DNA from: Gammaproteobacteria bacterium
Lineage (GTDB): Bacteria; Pseudomonadota; Gammaproteobacteria; Burkholderiales; Burkholderiaceae_C
Length of the DNA stretch: 64,000 nucleotides
Assembly: GCA_018815325.1 (NCBI GenBank)
Contig: JAHIYE010000016.1
Span: forward strand, 1-64,000
Direction of reading: 5' to 3'
Under the pieces are notes generated by a model that was not told the origin of the DNA, ran no database searches, and worked only from the letters and a program-made list of their open reading frames with translations. This document shows, in pieces, positions 25,514 through 33,962 of this stretch (position 1 is its first letter; every line of letters starts with the position of its first letter). Made by a program: the position numbers and the translations under genes.

Positions 25514-25698
25514 GGATGGGGTTTATACAGGAAGCCGCTGCCTTTGACGGCGTGCTACCTGGCCATCATGCGAATGGGGATCGACGTTGACGTTGACGTT
25601 GACGTTGACCCTGATGATGGCGATGACGATGACGATTCGTCATCAGCGCGACCTCTGATGGAGAGGCCGCGCGGGTATCGCCAGCTGTCCAGCTTGAC
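25514..25698. repeat. intergenic region with (GACGTT)4 tandem repeat
   Basis: GACGTT is repeated four times at 25583-25606, followed by GATGAT/GATGAC triplet-like tracts and an inverted TGACGA/TCGTCA. A frame reading through it would encode an Asp-Val repeat and poly-Asp, but there is no support for a protein. Confidence 0.8.
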
Positions 25699-26364
25699 TT
25701 AGTTGACTTCGGTAATGAAGTCTTCGCGCGCGCGGCGCACTTTCTTCAGCTTGACCAGCCAGTCATTTTCTTCCTTGCGGTAGCCAATGGGCAAGATGGC
25801 CACGCTGCGCAGTCCACGCTCGCGCAGGTTCAGGATTTTGTCCAGTGCGTTGACATCAAAGCCCTCCATCGGCGTGCTGTCCACGCCCTCATAGGCGGCG
25901 GCGATCAGGGCGGCGCTGAGGCCAATGTAGGCCTGGCGAGCCGCATGCTGAAAGTTCACTTCGGCATCACGCTGGGGATAGCTGCCCAGGAGCATGTTGC
26001 GGTAGTTTTCCCAGCCCTCGTTCTTGAAACCACGGACCTCGTTGGTCAGGTCAAACATCATGTTGATGCGCTCAACCGTGTAGTTGTCCCAGGCGGCGAA
26101 TACCAGCAGATGCGAGCCATCCACAATCTGAGCCTGGTTCCAGGCAATGGGCTTGATCTGCTCGCGCACGGCCTTGTTGGTCACGACGATGATTTCATAC
26201 GGCTGCAGTCCGCTGGACGTAGGTGCCAGCCGGGCGGCCTCCAGAATACGTTCGAGCTTGTCGGCGGGCACCACCTTGGTAGCGTCCATGCCTTTGGTGG
26301 CATAGCGCCACTGGAGTTTGTCGATCAAGGAGTCGGCTGCTGTGGATGTCTGGATATTGTTCAT
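25699..26364 (-). CDS. nitroreductase-family NAD(P)H oxidoreductase
   Basis: 221-residue FMN-dependent reductase of the NfsB type. The N-terminal RYATKGMD segment binds FMN phosphate, and APTSSGLQPYEIIVV is the conserved second FMN motif. The C-terminus has the RSVAILPIGYR block. The frame stays open upstream for over 1 kb, but the family start and the first ATG (26364) agree. It reduces nitroaromatics or quinones in related bacteria. Divergent from a LysR regulator with a likely operator between. Confidence 0.93.
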   Translation of the reverse strand: MNNIQTSTAADSLIDKLQWRYATKGMDATKVVPADKLERILEAARLAPTSSGLQPYEIIVVTNKAVREQIKPIAWNQAQIVDGSHLLVFAAWDNYTVERINMMFDLTNEVRGFKNEGWENYRNMLLGSYPQRDAEVNFQHAARQAYIGLSAALIAAAYEGVDSTPMEGFDVNALDKILNLRERGLRSVAILPIGYRKEENDWLVKLKKVRRAREDFITEVN

Positions 26365-26463
26365 AGGAATGCTGCGGGGTGCCTGAGGTATTGAATGGAG
26401 GGTGTCGGTAGGGATGTCGCGGGCAGCGCTTGTTTGAAAAAGCGGCTGATGAGGTAACTTTAT

Positions 26464-26512
26464 GGAACAATTGGACACTTGAATAGCCCCAATCAAATCA
26501 ATTAACTGTTCC
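26464..26512. promoter_or_regulatory. candidate LysR-binding dyad between nitroreductase and LysR
   Basis: Outer inverted repeat GGAACA (26464-26469) and TGTTCC (26507-26512) with further symmetry (ATTG/CAAT) inside, in the 177-base divergent region. Confidence 0.4.
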
Positions 26513-26541
26513 AGATTTATCAACAATAAGAGCCACTGCGC

Positions 26542-27432
26542 ATGCTGAATCCACAACATCTGGCCACTTTTTCTGCCATCGTCAGTACCGGCAGCATCAG
26601 CAAAGCGGCGACCCGGATGGGGTGTGGCAAATCGGTCGTGTCGCGTCAACTGGCCAAACTCGAAGAAGAACTGGGCACGCGGCTCATCCAGCGCACCACG
26701 CGAAAACTCACCCTGACCGAGGCTGGCGAAGTGGTGTTGCTGGAGGCGCAGCAGATTGAGCGCTCGCTCGCCAATGTGGATCAGATCGCCGGGCAGTTTC
26801 AGCAGGAGGTGCGTGGCCGCTTGCGCATTGGGTGCCCACGGCCACTGGGCCAGCGCTACCTGGTGCCCTTGCTGACCGAGTTCACCCTGCGTTACCCGCT
26901 GGTGGAAATTACCCTGGTGGTAGAAGACCGCCTGACTGATCTCATTGCGGAACAAATTGATGTGGCGATCCGGGTGGCCCATCTGGAAGACTCCACCCTC
27001 GTGGCCCGCAAGCTGGTCGACAACCCGCGGGTACTCGTTGCTGCGCCGTCCTATCTGGCCCGTGCGGGCACGCCTGTCTGCCCAGCCGATCTGGCGCAGC
27101 ACAATTGCCTGCTCTATATCAGCGGAACCACGGTGCGGGATGAATGGTCTTTTCATGAAGGCGCAAGCATGACCACGGTGCGGGCCTATGGCAGCATCCG
27201 GATGAACGACGGCATGGCCCTGGCAGCCAGTGTCTGCTCCGGTGCCGGCATCACCGTGCTGGACCGCTGGCTGGTGAAAGCAGAGCTGGCGAGCGGTGCC
27301 CTGGTCGAACTGCTGCCCGGCTATCGCCTGAACCCTGGCCCATCGATCTACGCGGTGTACCCGGCACGCAAATGGATGCCCTTGAAGACCACGACGTTTG
27401 TAGCCTTCCTGCAAGATCGGCTCTTCAAATAG
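26542..27432 (+). CDS. LysR-family transcriptional regulator
   Basis: 296 residues. Helix-turn-helix TGSISKAATRMGCGKSVVSRQ and the following LEEELGTRLIQRTTRKLTLTEAG are classic LysR (AaeR/DsdC-like group). The effector domain starts near residue 90 (GRLRIGCPRPLGQRYL). Divergent from the nitroreductase, which it probably controls. It ends only 22 bases before the FtsX-like permease gene. Confidence 0.94.
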   Translation: MLNPQHLATFSAIVSTGSISKAATRMGCGKSVVSRQLAKLEEELGTRLIQRTTRKLTLTEAGEVVLLEAQQIERSLANVDQIAGQFQQEVRGRLRIGCPRPLGQRYLVPLLTEFTLRYPLVEITLVVEDRLTDLIAEQIDVAIRVAHLEDSTLVARKLVDNPRVLVAAPSYLARAGTPVCPADLAQHNCLLYISGTTVRDEWSFHEGASMTTVRAYGSIRMNDGMALAASVCSGAGITVLDRWLVKAELASGALVELLPGYRLNPGPSIYAVYPARKWMPLKTTTFVAFLQDRLFK

Positions 27433-27454
27433 CCCAAACATCGTCTGCCCCCAC

Positions 27455-30025
27455 ATGCTTGAACTCTTGCGTACCTTCTCCTGGCAGGAACTGCGCCAGC
27501 ACCCCTGGCGCAATGCCGCAGGCGTGGTGGCGGTGATGCTGGGCGTGGCGCTGGCGTTCTCGGTGCACCTGATCAACGCCTCGGCGCTCAGCGAGTTCTC
27601 CAGCGCGGTGCGCGCGGTCAACGGCCAGCCCGACCTAGAGCTGCGCGGCGTGCAGGATGGTTTTGACGAAACGCTCTTTGCCCGCGTGCAGCAGCAGCCC
27701 GGCGTGGCGGTGGCCAGCCCGGTGCTGGAGCTCAGCACCTATGCACAAAACGCCAGCGGGGCACGCACGCTGCTGCGTGTGGTGGGCGTGGATGCGCTGG
27801 TGGTGGCCCAGGTGTCGCCCGCGCTGCTGCCGCAGCCCGCTGAAGGCACTGAGGGCGCCGACCGGCTCGATGTGTTTGCCCCCGACACCGTGTTCCTCAA
27901 CCCGGCGGCCCAGGCCCTGCTCGGCAGCGGCGCGCTGCAACTGCAGAGCGGCCTGCAGCTGCGCGCCGTGCGCGTGGCCGGCCAGGTGAGCGCGGCAGGT
28001 GCCCCGCTGGCGGTGATGGACATTGCGGCGGCGCAGGAGCTGTTTGGCAAGCTGGGGAGCCTCTCGCGCATTGATGTGCGGCTGCAGCCCGGCACCGGCC
28101 GGGCCGCCTTGGTACAGGCGCTGGCCCTGCCGCCCGGCGTGCGCGTGGCCGAGCCGGGTGACGCGGCGCAGCGCGTGAGCAACCTGTCGCGCGCCTACCG
28201 GGTCAACCTCACGGTGCTGGCGCTGGTGGCGCTGTTCACAGGAGCCTTCCTGGTGTTCTCGGTGCTGGCGCTGAGCGTGGCCAAGCGGGCGCAGCAGTTT
28301 GCGCTGCTCGGCGTGCTGGGCCTGACCGGGCGCGAGCGGCTGCAGCTGGTGCTGCTCGAATCGCTGACGCTGGGCCTGGTGGGCAGCGCGGCCGGCATTG
28401 CGCTGGGCGCGGCGCTGGCGGCACTCGCGCTGCGCCTGCTGGGGGGCGACCTGGGTGGCGGATTTTTTGCCGGCGTGGCACCGGCTTTGCAATGGGACGG
28501 CATGGCCGCACTCATCTACGGTGCGCTTGGCGTGCTGGCGGCACTCGTGGGTGGCTGGTGGCCGGCGCGGCAGGCGCAAAGCCTGCCGCCGGCGCAAACC
28601 CTCAAGGGTCTGGGGGCGGCGGCTGGCACGCAGATGCACCGCGTCATTCCCCTGGGGCTGATAGCGCTCGGCGTGCTGCTGGCCAATATGCCACCGGTGT
28701 TTGACATTCCGCTGGCGGCCTATGTGTCGGTGGCGCTGCTGCTGCTTGGCGGCATCATGGCGCTGCCCTGGCTGATTGCGTTGCTGCTGAACCAGCTTGC
28801 GCCTCATCTGTCGCGCCGCCTCTTGCCGCTGCTGGCAGTGGAGCGGGCGAGGCGCGTGCGCGAGAGTGCGGCGGTGGCGGTGAGCGGCGTGGTGGCTTCG
28901 CTGAGCCTGGCAGTGGCGCTCACGGTGATGGTGGCGAGCTTTCGCGACTCGGTGACACAGTGGCTGGACGTGGTGCTGCCGGCCGAGCTCTATGTGCGCA
29001 CGGCTGGCAGCAGCAGCGCGAGCGACACGGTGTACTTCACGCCGCCCATGGTGCAGGCCGTGGCACAGTTGCCGGGGGTGGCACGGGTGCAGACGCAGCG
29101 CACGGTGCCGGTGCTGCTGACACCTGACCGGCCTGCAGTAACGCTGATTGCGCGTCAGCTGGACGATGACCCGGCACGCACCCTGCCGCTGGTGGGCCAG
29201 GCGCTGCCCGTGCCCGCGGGGCAGATTGGCCTCTATGTGAGTGAGGCGATGGTGGATCTGCATGACGTCCGGCCGGGTCGCGCGTTTGCAGCGCTTTCGC
29301 CTTATTTTGAGACGCTGGCCCTTTCCCATCAAGCGCCATCAGCTACGTTTTTTGTAGCAGGCGTGTGGCGCGACTATGCGCGCCAGTCTGGCTCCATCAT
29401 CATGGGGCAGGCAGATTTTGAGCGCCTTACCGGCGACCGGCGCGCCAATGACCTGGCGCTGTGGCTCACGCCGGATGCCGACAGCGCACAGGTACAGCAG
29501 GCCATTCGCAGCGTGGTGCAGGCGGCCTCGGGCAGCACGGGTGGCGACAACAGCAGCGTGATCGAGATCGCCTCGGCCAGTGAGATCCGCGCCACCTCGC
29601 TGCGCATCTTTGACCGCAGCTTTGCCGTCACCTACTGGCTGCAGGCCGTGGCGATTGGCATCGGCCTGTTCGGCGTGGCAGCATCTTTCAGCGCACAGGT
29701 ACTGGCACGGCGCAAGGAGTTTGGCCTGCTGGCCCACCTGGGCCTCACGCGCCGGCAGATTCTGGCCGTGGTGGCGGGCGAAGGTGCCGCGTGGACGGCC
29801 ATGGGCGCCGTCGCCGGTTTGGGCCTTGGACTCGCGGTATCGGTGGTGCTGGTCAAGGTGGTCAACCCGCAAAGCTTTCACTGGACCATGGAGCTCGCCG
29901 CGCCCTGGCTGCGCTTGCTAGCCTTGTGCCTGGCGGTGGTGATGGCCGGCACCGTGACAGCCTGGCTGGCCGGACGGGCGGCGGCAGGGAAAGATGCGGT
30001 GCTGGCGGTGAAGGAAGACTGGTAG
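27455..30025 (+). CDS. FtsX/MacB-type ABC transporter permease (YbbP-like)
   Basis: 856-residue inner-membrane protein with about ten membrane helices: one N-terminal helix, a periplasmic domain, a block of helices around residues 250-480, a second periplasmic domain, and three C-terminal helices. The FtsX signatures are VAKRAQQFALLGVLGLTGRERLQ and the matching RRKEFGLLAHLGLTRRQI near the end. This is the YbbP/duplicated-FtsX layout that works with a LolD/YbbA-type ATPase; no ATPase is adjacent. Residues about 616-635 are encoded by a repeat copy (29301-29360). Confidence 0.92.
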   Translation: MLELLRTFSWQELRQHPWRNAAGVVAVMLGVALAFSVHLINASALSEFSSAVRAVNGQPDLELRGVQDGFDETLFARVQQQPGVAVASPVLELSTYAQNASGARTLLRVVGVDALVVAQVSPALLPQPAEGTEGADRLDVFAPDTVFLNPAAQALLGSGALQLQSGLQLRAVRVAGQVSAAGAPLAVMDIAAAQELFGKLGSLSRIDVRLQPGTGRAALVQALALPPGVRVAEPGDAAQRVSNLSRAYRVNLTVLALVALFTGAFLVFSVLALSVAKRAQQFALLGVLGLTGRERLQLVLLESLTLGLVGSAAGIALGAALAALALRLLGGDLGGGFFAGVAPALQWDGMAALIYGALGVLAALVGGWWPARQAQSLPPAQTLKGLGAAAGTQMHRVIPLGLIALGVLLANMPPVFDIPLAAYVSVALLLLGGIMALPWLIALLLNQLAPHLSRRLLPLLAVERARRVRESAAVAVSGVVASLSLAVALTVMVASFRDSVTQWLDVVLPAELYVRTAGSSSASDTVYFTPPMVQAVAQLPGVARVQTQRTVPVLLTPDRPAVTLIARQLDDDPARTLPLVGQALPVPAGQIGLYVSEAMVDLHDVRPGRAFAALSPYFETLALSHQAPSATFFVAGVWRDYARQSGSIIMGQADFERLTGDRRANDLALWLTPDADSAQVQQAIRSVVQAASGSTGGDNSSVIEIASASEIRATSLRIFDRSFAVTYWLQAVAIGIGLFGVAASFSAQVLARRKEFGLLAHLGLTRRQILAVVAGEGAAWTAMGAVAGLGLGLAVSVVLVKVVNPQSFHWTMELAAPWLRLLALCLAVVMAGTVTAWLAGRAAAGKDAVLAVKEDW
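29301..29360 (-). repeat. intragenic repeat copy 2 (inside the FtsX-like permease)
   Basis: On the minus strand: stem GCTAC-AAAAAAC-GTAGC, then GTAGCTG, 16 bases, AAGGGCC and AGCG. It matches the miaA copy at 25 of the first 27 bases and the trmB copy in the downstream box. The permease frame reads straight through the complement. Confidence 0.8.
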
Positions 30026-30036
30026 CTGCTAGCGCC

Positions 30037-30447
30037 TCAGGGCTCGGGCGTTCCCGTGTCCTGGTTGCCCTGCCCCAGGCCATCACGCGCAGCGGCCGCC
30101 AGCGCCTGGTACTTGGCCTTGAAGGCGTCGAGGTTTTCTTCCTCCAGCTCTTCCAGATCAAGCAAGGCGTTGTGCGCGCCCTGGGTCGCGCGAATGAGCT
30201 CATCCAGCTTGACCTGAATCGCCTCGGTGTCGCGGTTCTGCGTGTTCTGGATCAGGAAGACCATCAAAAAGGTGATGATCGTCGTGCCCGTGTTGATGAC
30301 CAGTTGCCAGGTGTCACTGAAGCCAAACAGCGGCCCGGTGATGAGCCACACCAAGATGATGGCCACCGCCAGCGCGAACACGCGCGGACGGCCACAGAAA
30401 TGGGAGGCTGCTTTGGCAAAGCGGGAGTACCAGGCGGCGTTGCGCAT
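30037..30447 (-). CDS. low-affinity iron permease family protein
   Basis: 136 residues. Two membrane segments (about 23-41 and 50-70) are separated by a short loop, with the family block TWQLVINTGTTIITFLMVFLIQNTQNRD typical of the FET4-like 'low affinity iron permease' family (quoted in part: INTGTTIITFLMVFLIQ). The C-terminal half is a charged, probably helical, cytosolic segment (DLEELEEENLDAFKAK). ATG 30447 follows a GAGAGAAA tract; the upstream extension lacks support. True substrate not established in bacteria. Confidence 0.85.
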   Translation of the reverse strand: MRNAAWYSRFAKAASHFCGRPRVFALAVAIILVWLITGPLFGFSDTWQLVINTGTTIITFLMVFLIQNTQNRDTEAIQVKLDELIRATQGAHNALLDLEELEEENLDAFKAKYQALAAAARDGLGQGNQDTGTPEP

Positions 30448-30537
30448 AGGGCGTTTCTCTCTAGAAAACCGGAACAATCTGTTCGGCACATTCTTGCATG
30501 CGCGCATGGCATGGAAACATCGCTTGCAGTCACGGCC

Positions 30538-31110
30538 TCACGGCGCACATGCCAGTACACGCTTCAGCTTGACCTCGCCATCTTTTCGGTAGGCCGACAG
30601 GATACGCGGCCGATCCATGAGTGCCGGGTCTTTGGCTGCCAGCAGCTTGCTGCGCGCCGCCGCGTGCTCGTATTCCAGAATGGGCTCGCCACCGTAGTAA
30701 AGGTGCACCGACTCACCGGCTTGCAGCCTGGGAATGAGCAGAATGCCGGTCACCGGGTCGAACGTGTTCGTCACCGGCGCATACGCGCCTCTGGGCAAAA
30801 GGGTTTGCTGCCCGGGCGGAATGAGTTGACTGCGTTCGTCGCCGTACTCGAGCGACACAGCTTGCTGCCGGGTGAAGTAGTCGATGTCAAAGGTGATTTT
30901 GATATCGCTCGCATCAGCCCTGGTGCCGTTCGTCACCATCAGCTCGGCATCGATACAGCGGCCATAGACATCACGCTTGCTCGCCACCTCCAGCGTGACA
31001 TCACCCCCCACAAGCCGGGGTATCGCCAGCAATGCAGCCACGACCAGCGAAGCCACGATGCCCATAGCCCACTTTTCAGCGTCAGTCCATGTGCGGTTGA
31101 AGAAAGCCAT
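30538..31110 (-). CDS. single-pass membrane protein of unknown function
   Basis: 190 residues. One N-terminal membrane helix (about 12-33) anchors a predicted periplasmic beta-rich domain that starts DVTLEVASKRDVYGRCIDAELMVTN and includes DIKITFDIDYF. I recognise no family. It follows the SRPBCC gene on the same strand by 36 bases, so the two may be one transcript. Confidence 0.7.
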   Translation of the reverse strand: MAFFNRTWTDAEKWAMGIVASLVVAALLAIPRLVGGDVTLEVASKRDVYGRCIDAELMVTNGTRADASDIKITFDIDYFTRQQAVSLEYGDERSQLIPPGQQTLLPRGAYAPVTNTFDPVTGILLIPRLQAGESVHLYYGGEPILEYEHAAARSKLLAAKDPALMDRPRILSAYRKDGEVKLKRVLACAP

Positions 31111-31146
31111 GGTGCCAAACGGTCAATGGAGTCAGCGTGTGGCCGG

Positions 31147-31593
31147 TCAATCCGGAATCTCGGGTTCGACGAGCTGGGCCAGCTGCGCCAACGACTCCTG
31201 CCAGCCGAGGTAACACATCTCCAGCGGAATCGCCTCCGGCAAGCCCTCCTGCAACACATGCAACTCGGTGCCACAAGACACCTGATGCAGCGTCACCGTG
31301 GTCTGCATTTCGCCGGGGAGATTCGGGTCATCGAACTTGTCGGTGTAGCGGATGCGCTCACCCGGCACCAGCTCACGGTAGGTACCACCAAAGGAATGCG
31401 TACTGCCCGTGGAGAAGTTGGTGAACGACATCTTGTACGTGCCACCCACCTTGGCATCCAGGTGATGCACCCGGCAGGTAAAGCCATAAGGCGGAAGCCA
31501 CTTGGCCATGGCGTCGGCATCGAGAAAAGCCCGGTAGACGCGCTCAGGCGTCGTGCGAAGCACGCGATGGAGTTGAATGCTGCCAGTAGACAT
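31147..31593 (-). CDS. SRPBCC/AHSA1-type domain protein
   Basis: 148 residues with the START-like fold common to AHSA1-related proteins: LHRVLRTTPERVYRAFLDADAMAKWLPP at the start (helix after the first strand), the central GGTYRELVPGERI strand pair and the C-terminal LGWQESLAQLAQLVE helix. Such proteins bind hydrophobic small molecules. I used ATG 31593, with AAAGG upstream, rather than the TTG two codons earlier. Ligand unknown. Confidence 0.88.
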   Translation of the reverse strand: MSTGSIQLHRVLRTTPERVYRAFLDADAMAKWLPPYGFTCRVHHLDAKVGGTYKMSFTNFSTGSTHSFGGTYRELVPGERIRYTDKFDDPNLPGEMQTTVTLHQVSCGTELHVLQEGLPEAIPLEMCYLGWQESLAQLAQLVEPEIPD

Positions 31594-32062
31594 GGTCAAT
31601 TCGCCTTTCGGTTTTGTGATGCTGCAGAGTTGAGTTTACGAAGTTTCAACACCACATTGGGGGGAATTTTTCTCCTGCAAAAACCCGTCAATAAATTCAT
31701 TCTCCAGTATCACTATTGACTTTGAACTTGGCTTCGCATGGCTCGCCACCACAAGAACCTCGCCTCGGCGCCCGGAACCCGCTTCCTGAAATCTTGCCCA
31801 GCCAAAAACGATGGCAACGGCTCCCGGTAATTCCGTCACCGGCGCGCAGAAGCAAAATCAAAGGCGCCCTCTTCCGCCCGGCGTGCCCCTCTACAACGGC
31901 TGTGCCGTTGCGGGCCTGTGGCCGTCATGTTGACCGCACTCGCAACGCGAGTGCTCAAGGGCGGGGGGTGTGAGTGGGGGAATACAAAAGCAAAAGCGAT
32001 GAGCCCAGGCCCCTTGACCTAAAGCAACTCAGCCCCCAAGCGGAGCTTATAAAATCAAAGCC
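31594..32062. other. gene-free stretch before trhO
   Basis: About 470 bases. There is a TTGACT-like -35 element near 31717 but no clear paired -10. Short frames on both strands show no protein-like composition. Confidence 0.4.
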
Positions 32063-32818
32063 GTGAACCCCATCCTCAACATCTCCGCCTACAAATTCGT
32101 CCCCCTGCCCGATGCGGCAGAGCTTCGCACTGCCCTGCTCGACCGGGCGCTGGCGCTGCAGCTCAAGGGCACGATCCTGCTGGCCGAGGAAGGTATCAAC
32201 CTCTTCCTGGCCGGCACGGGCGAGGCGGTGCGTAGCTTCGTCACCCAACTGCAGACTGACGAAAGGTTTGCCGACATCGAGCCCAAGGAGAGCTGGTCCG
32301 CCAAACAGCCGTTCAGGAAAATGCTGGTGAAGGTCAAGCGCGAGATCATCCGCATGAACCACCCCACCATCCGTCCGGCCGCAGGGCGCGCACCGGCGGT
32401 GACCGCGGCCACGGTAAAACGCTGGCTGGACCAGGGCCATGACGATGCAGGCCGCCCGGTGGTGACGCTGGACACACGCAACGCCTTCGAAGTGGACCAC
32501 GGCACGTTTGCGAACGCGATTGACTGGCGCATAGATAAATTCACCGAGTTCCCGCAAGCGCTGCAGGACCACAAGGCGGAGTTGGCAGACAAGACCGTGG
32601 TGAGTTTTTGTACCGGTGGCATTCGCTGCGAAAAGGCCGCCATCTACATGCGCGATGCGGGGCTGGCGCACGTGTACCAACTGGAGGGCGGCATCCTCAA
32701 GTATTTCGAGGAAACCGGTGGCGCCCATTACCAGGGCGGCTGTTTTGTGTTCGACGAACGCGAGGCTTTGGGCACAGATTTGTCAGCTATCAATGACTTG
32801 CGTGTAGGCTTTCCCTGA
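32063..32818 (+). CDS. trhO: tRNA uridine(34) hydroxylase TrhO (rhodanese family)
   Basis: 251 residues; in Escherichia coli TrhO (YceA) oxygen-dependently hydroxylates U34 of certain tRNAs, the first step to 5-oxyacetyl- or methoxy-uridine. The N-terminal ferredoxin-like part ([17 protein letters not shown]) and the rhodanese domain with catalytic loop [10 protein letters not shown] are conserved. Start is GTG at 32063, directly before the conserved N-terminal strand. Shorter than the E. coli protein of about 350 residues but typical of the betaproteobacterial form. Confidence 0.9.
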   Translation: MNPILNISAYKFVPLPDAAELRTALLDRALALQLKGTILLAEEGINLFLAGTGEAVRSFVTQLQTDERFADIEPKESWSAKQPFRKMLVKVKREIIRMNHPTIRPAAGRAPAVTAATVKRWLDQGHDDAGRPVVTLDTRNAFEVDHGTFANAIDWRIDKFTEFPQALQDHKAELADKTVVSFCTGGIRCEKAAIYMRDAGLAHVYQLEGGILKYFEETGGAHYQGGCFVFDEREALGTDLSAINDLRVGFP

Positions 32819-32942
32819 CTCAACGCCTTGCCGGCCTGATTTCCGGGGTTTTTACCGGCTTGAAACATCACGAACTGCTCTACCATCGTGTAAGGTAAGC
32901 CACCGAAGGTTTGCTGGGACTGTCACCCCTTCAAACTGTCAT

Positions 32943-33962
32943 ATGTTCAAGCACCCACTGTCTTCAGCCAACGTGTTCGAAACCAGGTCAAAGCCGATCT
33001 CGCACAGGCGCAGGTCCAGCATGTTTGCGGCTGGTCTGTGCCCGCTCCTCTGGGCCCTGGGTGGCTGCGCACCCTCCAGACCGCTGGTGCTCGCGGGTCA
33101 CCCCTGGCCCGGTTACGAGCCCATGTTTCTGGGCCACTCAATGGGCCTATTCCCGCAAGGTGTCAACTTGCTGGCTACCGACACCGTCCAGTCCACCATC
33201 GATTCGCTTCGACAGGGCGCAGCTGATGGCGCCATGCTGACGCTGGACGAAGTGCTGATGTTGCGTGCACAGAACTTCCCGCTTGAGGTCGTGCTCGTCT
33301 TTGACGTCTCCAAGGGCGGCGATGTGTTGCTGGCACGCCAGGATATTCAAGACCCCTCAGCCCTCAAAGGCAGACGCGTTGGCGCCGAGGACAGCACCCT
33401 GGGCATCTTGATGCTGACCATGGTGCTGGAGAGGGCGGGGCTGTCCATGCAGGACATCCACCCCGTCAAGGTGGCCTATGCGTCACACCTGAGTGCCTGG
33501 GAATCAGGCAGGCTTGATGCCCTCGTGACCTATGAACCCGTGGCCGGCCGCCTCAAGAAAGCCGGCGCCCACCAGTTGCTGAGTACGCGCGAGCTGCCCG
33601 ACACGATCATCGACGTGCTGGCGGTGATGCCGCAGGCCGCTCAAACCCATGCCAGCGCCTTGCGTGACGCATTGCATGCGCACTTCCGGGCGCTGACCTA
33701 TATGCGTCAAAACCCCTGGGACAGTGCCTACCGCATTGCACCGCGGCTCGGCATCTCTGCCGAAGCCCTGGTCGACTCGCTGCGCGGACTGGAGTTGCCT
33801 GATCTGGTTGGCAATCAGCGCTACCTCTCCAAGATCGATGGCCATCTGGACTCTGTCGCCCGCAGGGTTTCGCCCATTCTGGAGCAGGCTGGCCTGATCA
33901 AGGCGCCCGTGAATACTGAGCGTCTGTACTCCAGCCTCTACCTGCCCAGAGGGGATGCATGA
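32943..33962 (+). CDS. NitT/TauT-type substrate-binding lipoprotein
   Basis: 339 residues. Twin-basic-like N-terminus followed by a hydrophobic stretch and lipobox ALGGC (Cys about 42). The rest is the SsuA/ThiY-like periplasmic-binding fold (GHPWPGYEPMFLGHSMGLF, LTLDEVLML, GRRVGAEDSTLGILML, ESGRLDALVTYEPVA). No ABC permease or ATPase is adjacent. Instead its last codons overlap the start of a GGDEF-EAL protein (ATGA), so the two are translationally coupled and probably form a sensing pair. Ligand unknown. Confidence 0.88.
   Translation: MFKHPLSSANVFETRSKPISHRRRSSMFAAGLCPLLWALGGCAPSRPLVLAGHPWPGYEPMFLGHSMGLFPQGVNLLATDTVQSTIDSLRQGAADGAMLTLDEVLMLRAQNFPLEVVLVFDVSKGGDVLLARQDIQDPSALKGRRVGAEDSTLGILMLTMVLERAGLSMQDIHPVKVAYASHLSAWESGRLDALVTYEPVAGRLKKAGAHQLLSTRELPDTIIDVLAVMPQAAQTHASALRDALHAHFRALTYMRQNPWDSAYRIAPRLGISAEALVDSLRGLELPDLVGNQRYLSKIDGHLDSVARRVSPILEQAGLIKAPVNTERLYSSLYLPRGDA

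Noticed and set aside
25502-25702. Small acidic protein with Asp-Val repeats
   Set aside because: Frame arises from the GACGTT tandem repeat; no ribosome site or conserved shape.
25699-27738. Very long minus-strand reading frame (about 679 codons)
   Set aside because: Only the C-terminal 221 codons match the nitroreductase family. The rest is antisense to the LysR gene and has no protein-like features.
27635-29332. 565-codon minus-strand frame
   Set aside because: Antisense to the FtsX-like permease; rich in Gln/Arg/His with no domain pattern.
29791-31719. 642-codon plus-strand frame
   Set aside because: Overlaps the end of the permease and runs antisense to the iron-permease-like, membrane and SRPBCC genes, all of which have motif support.
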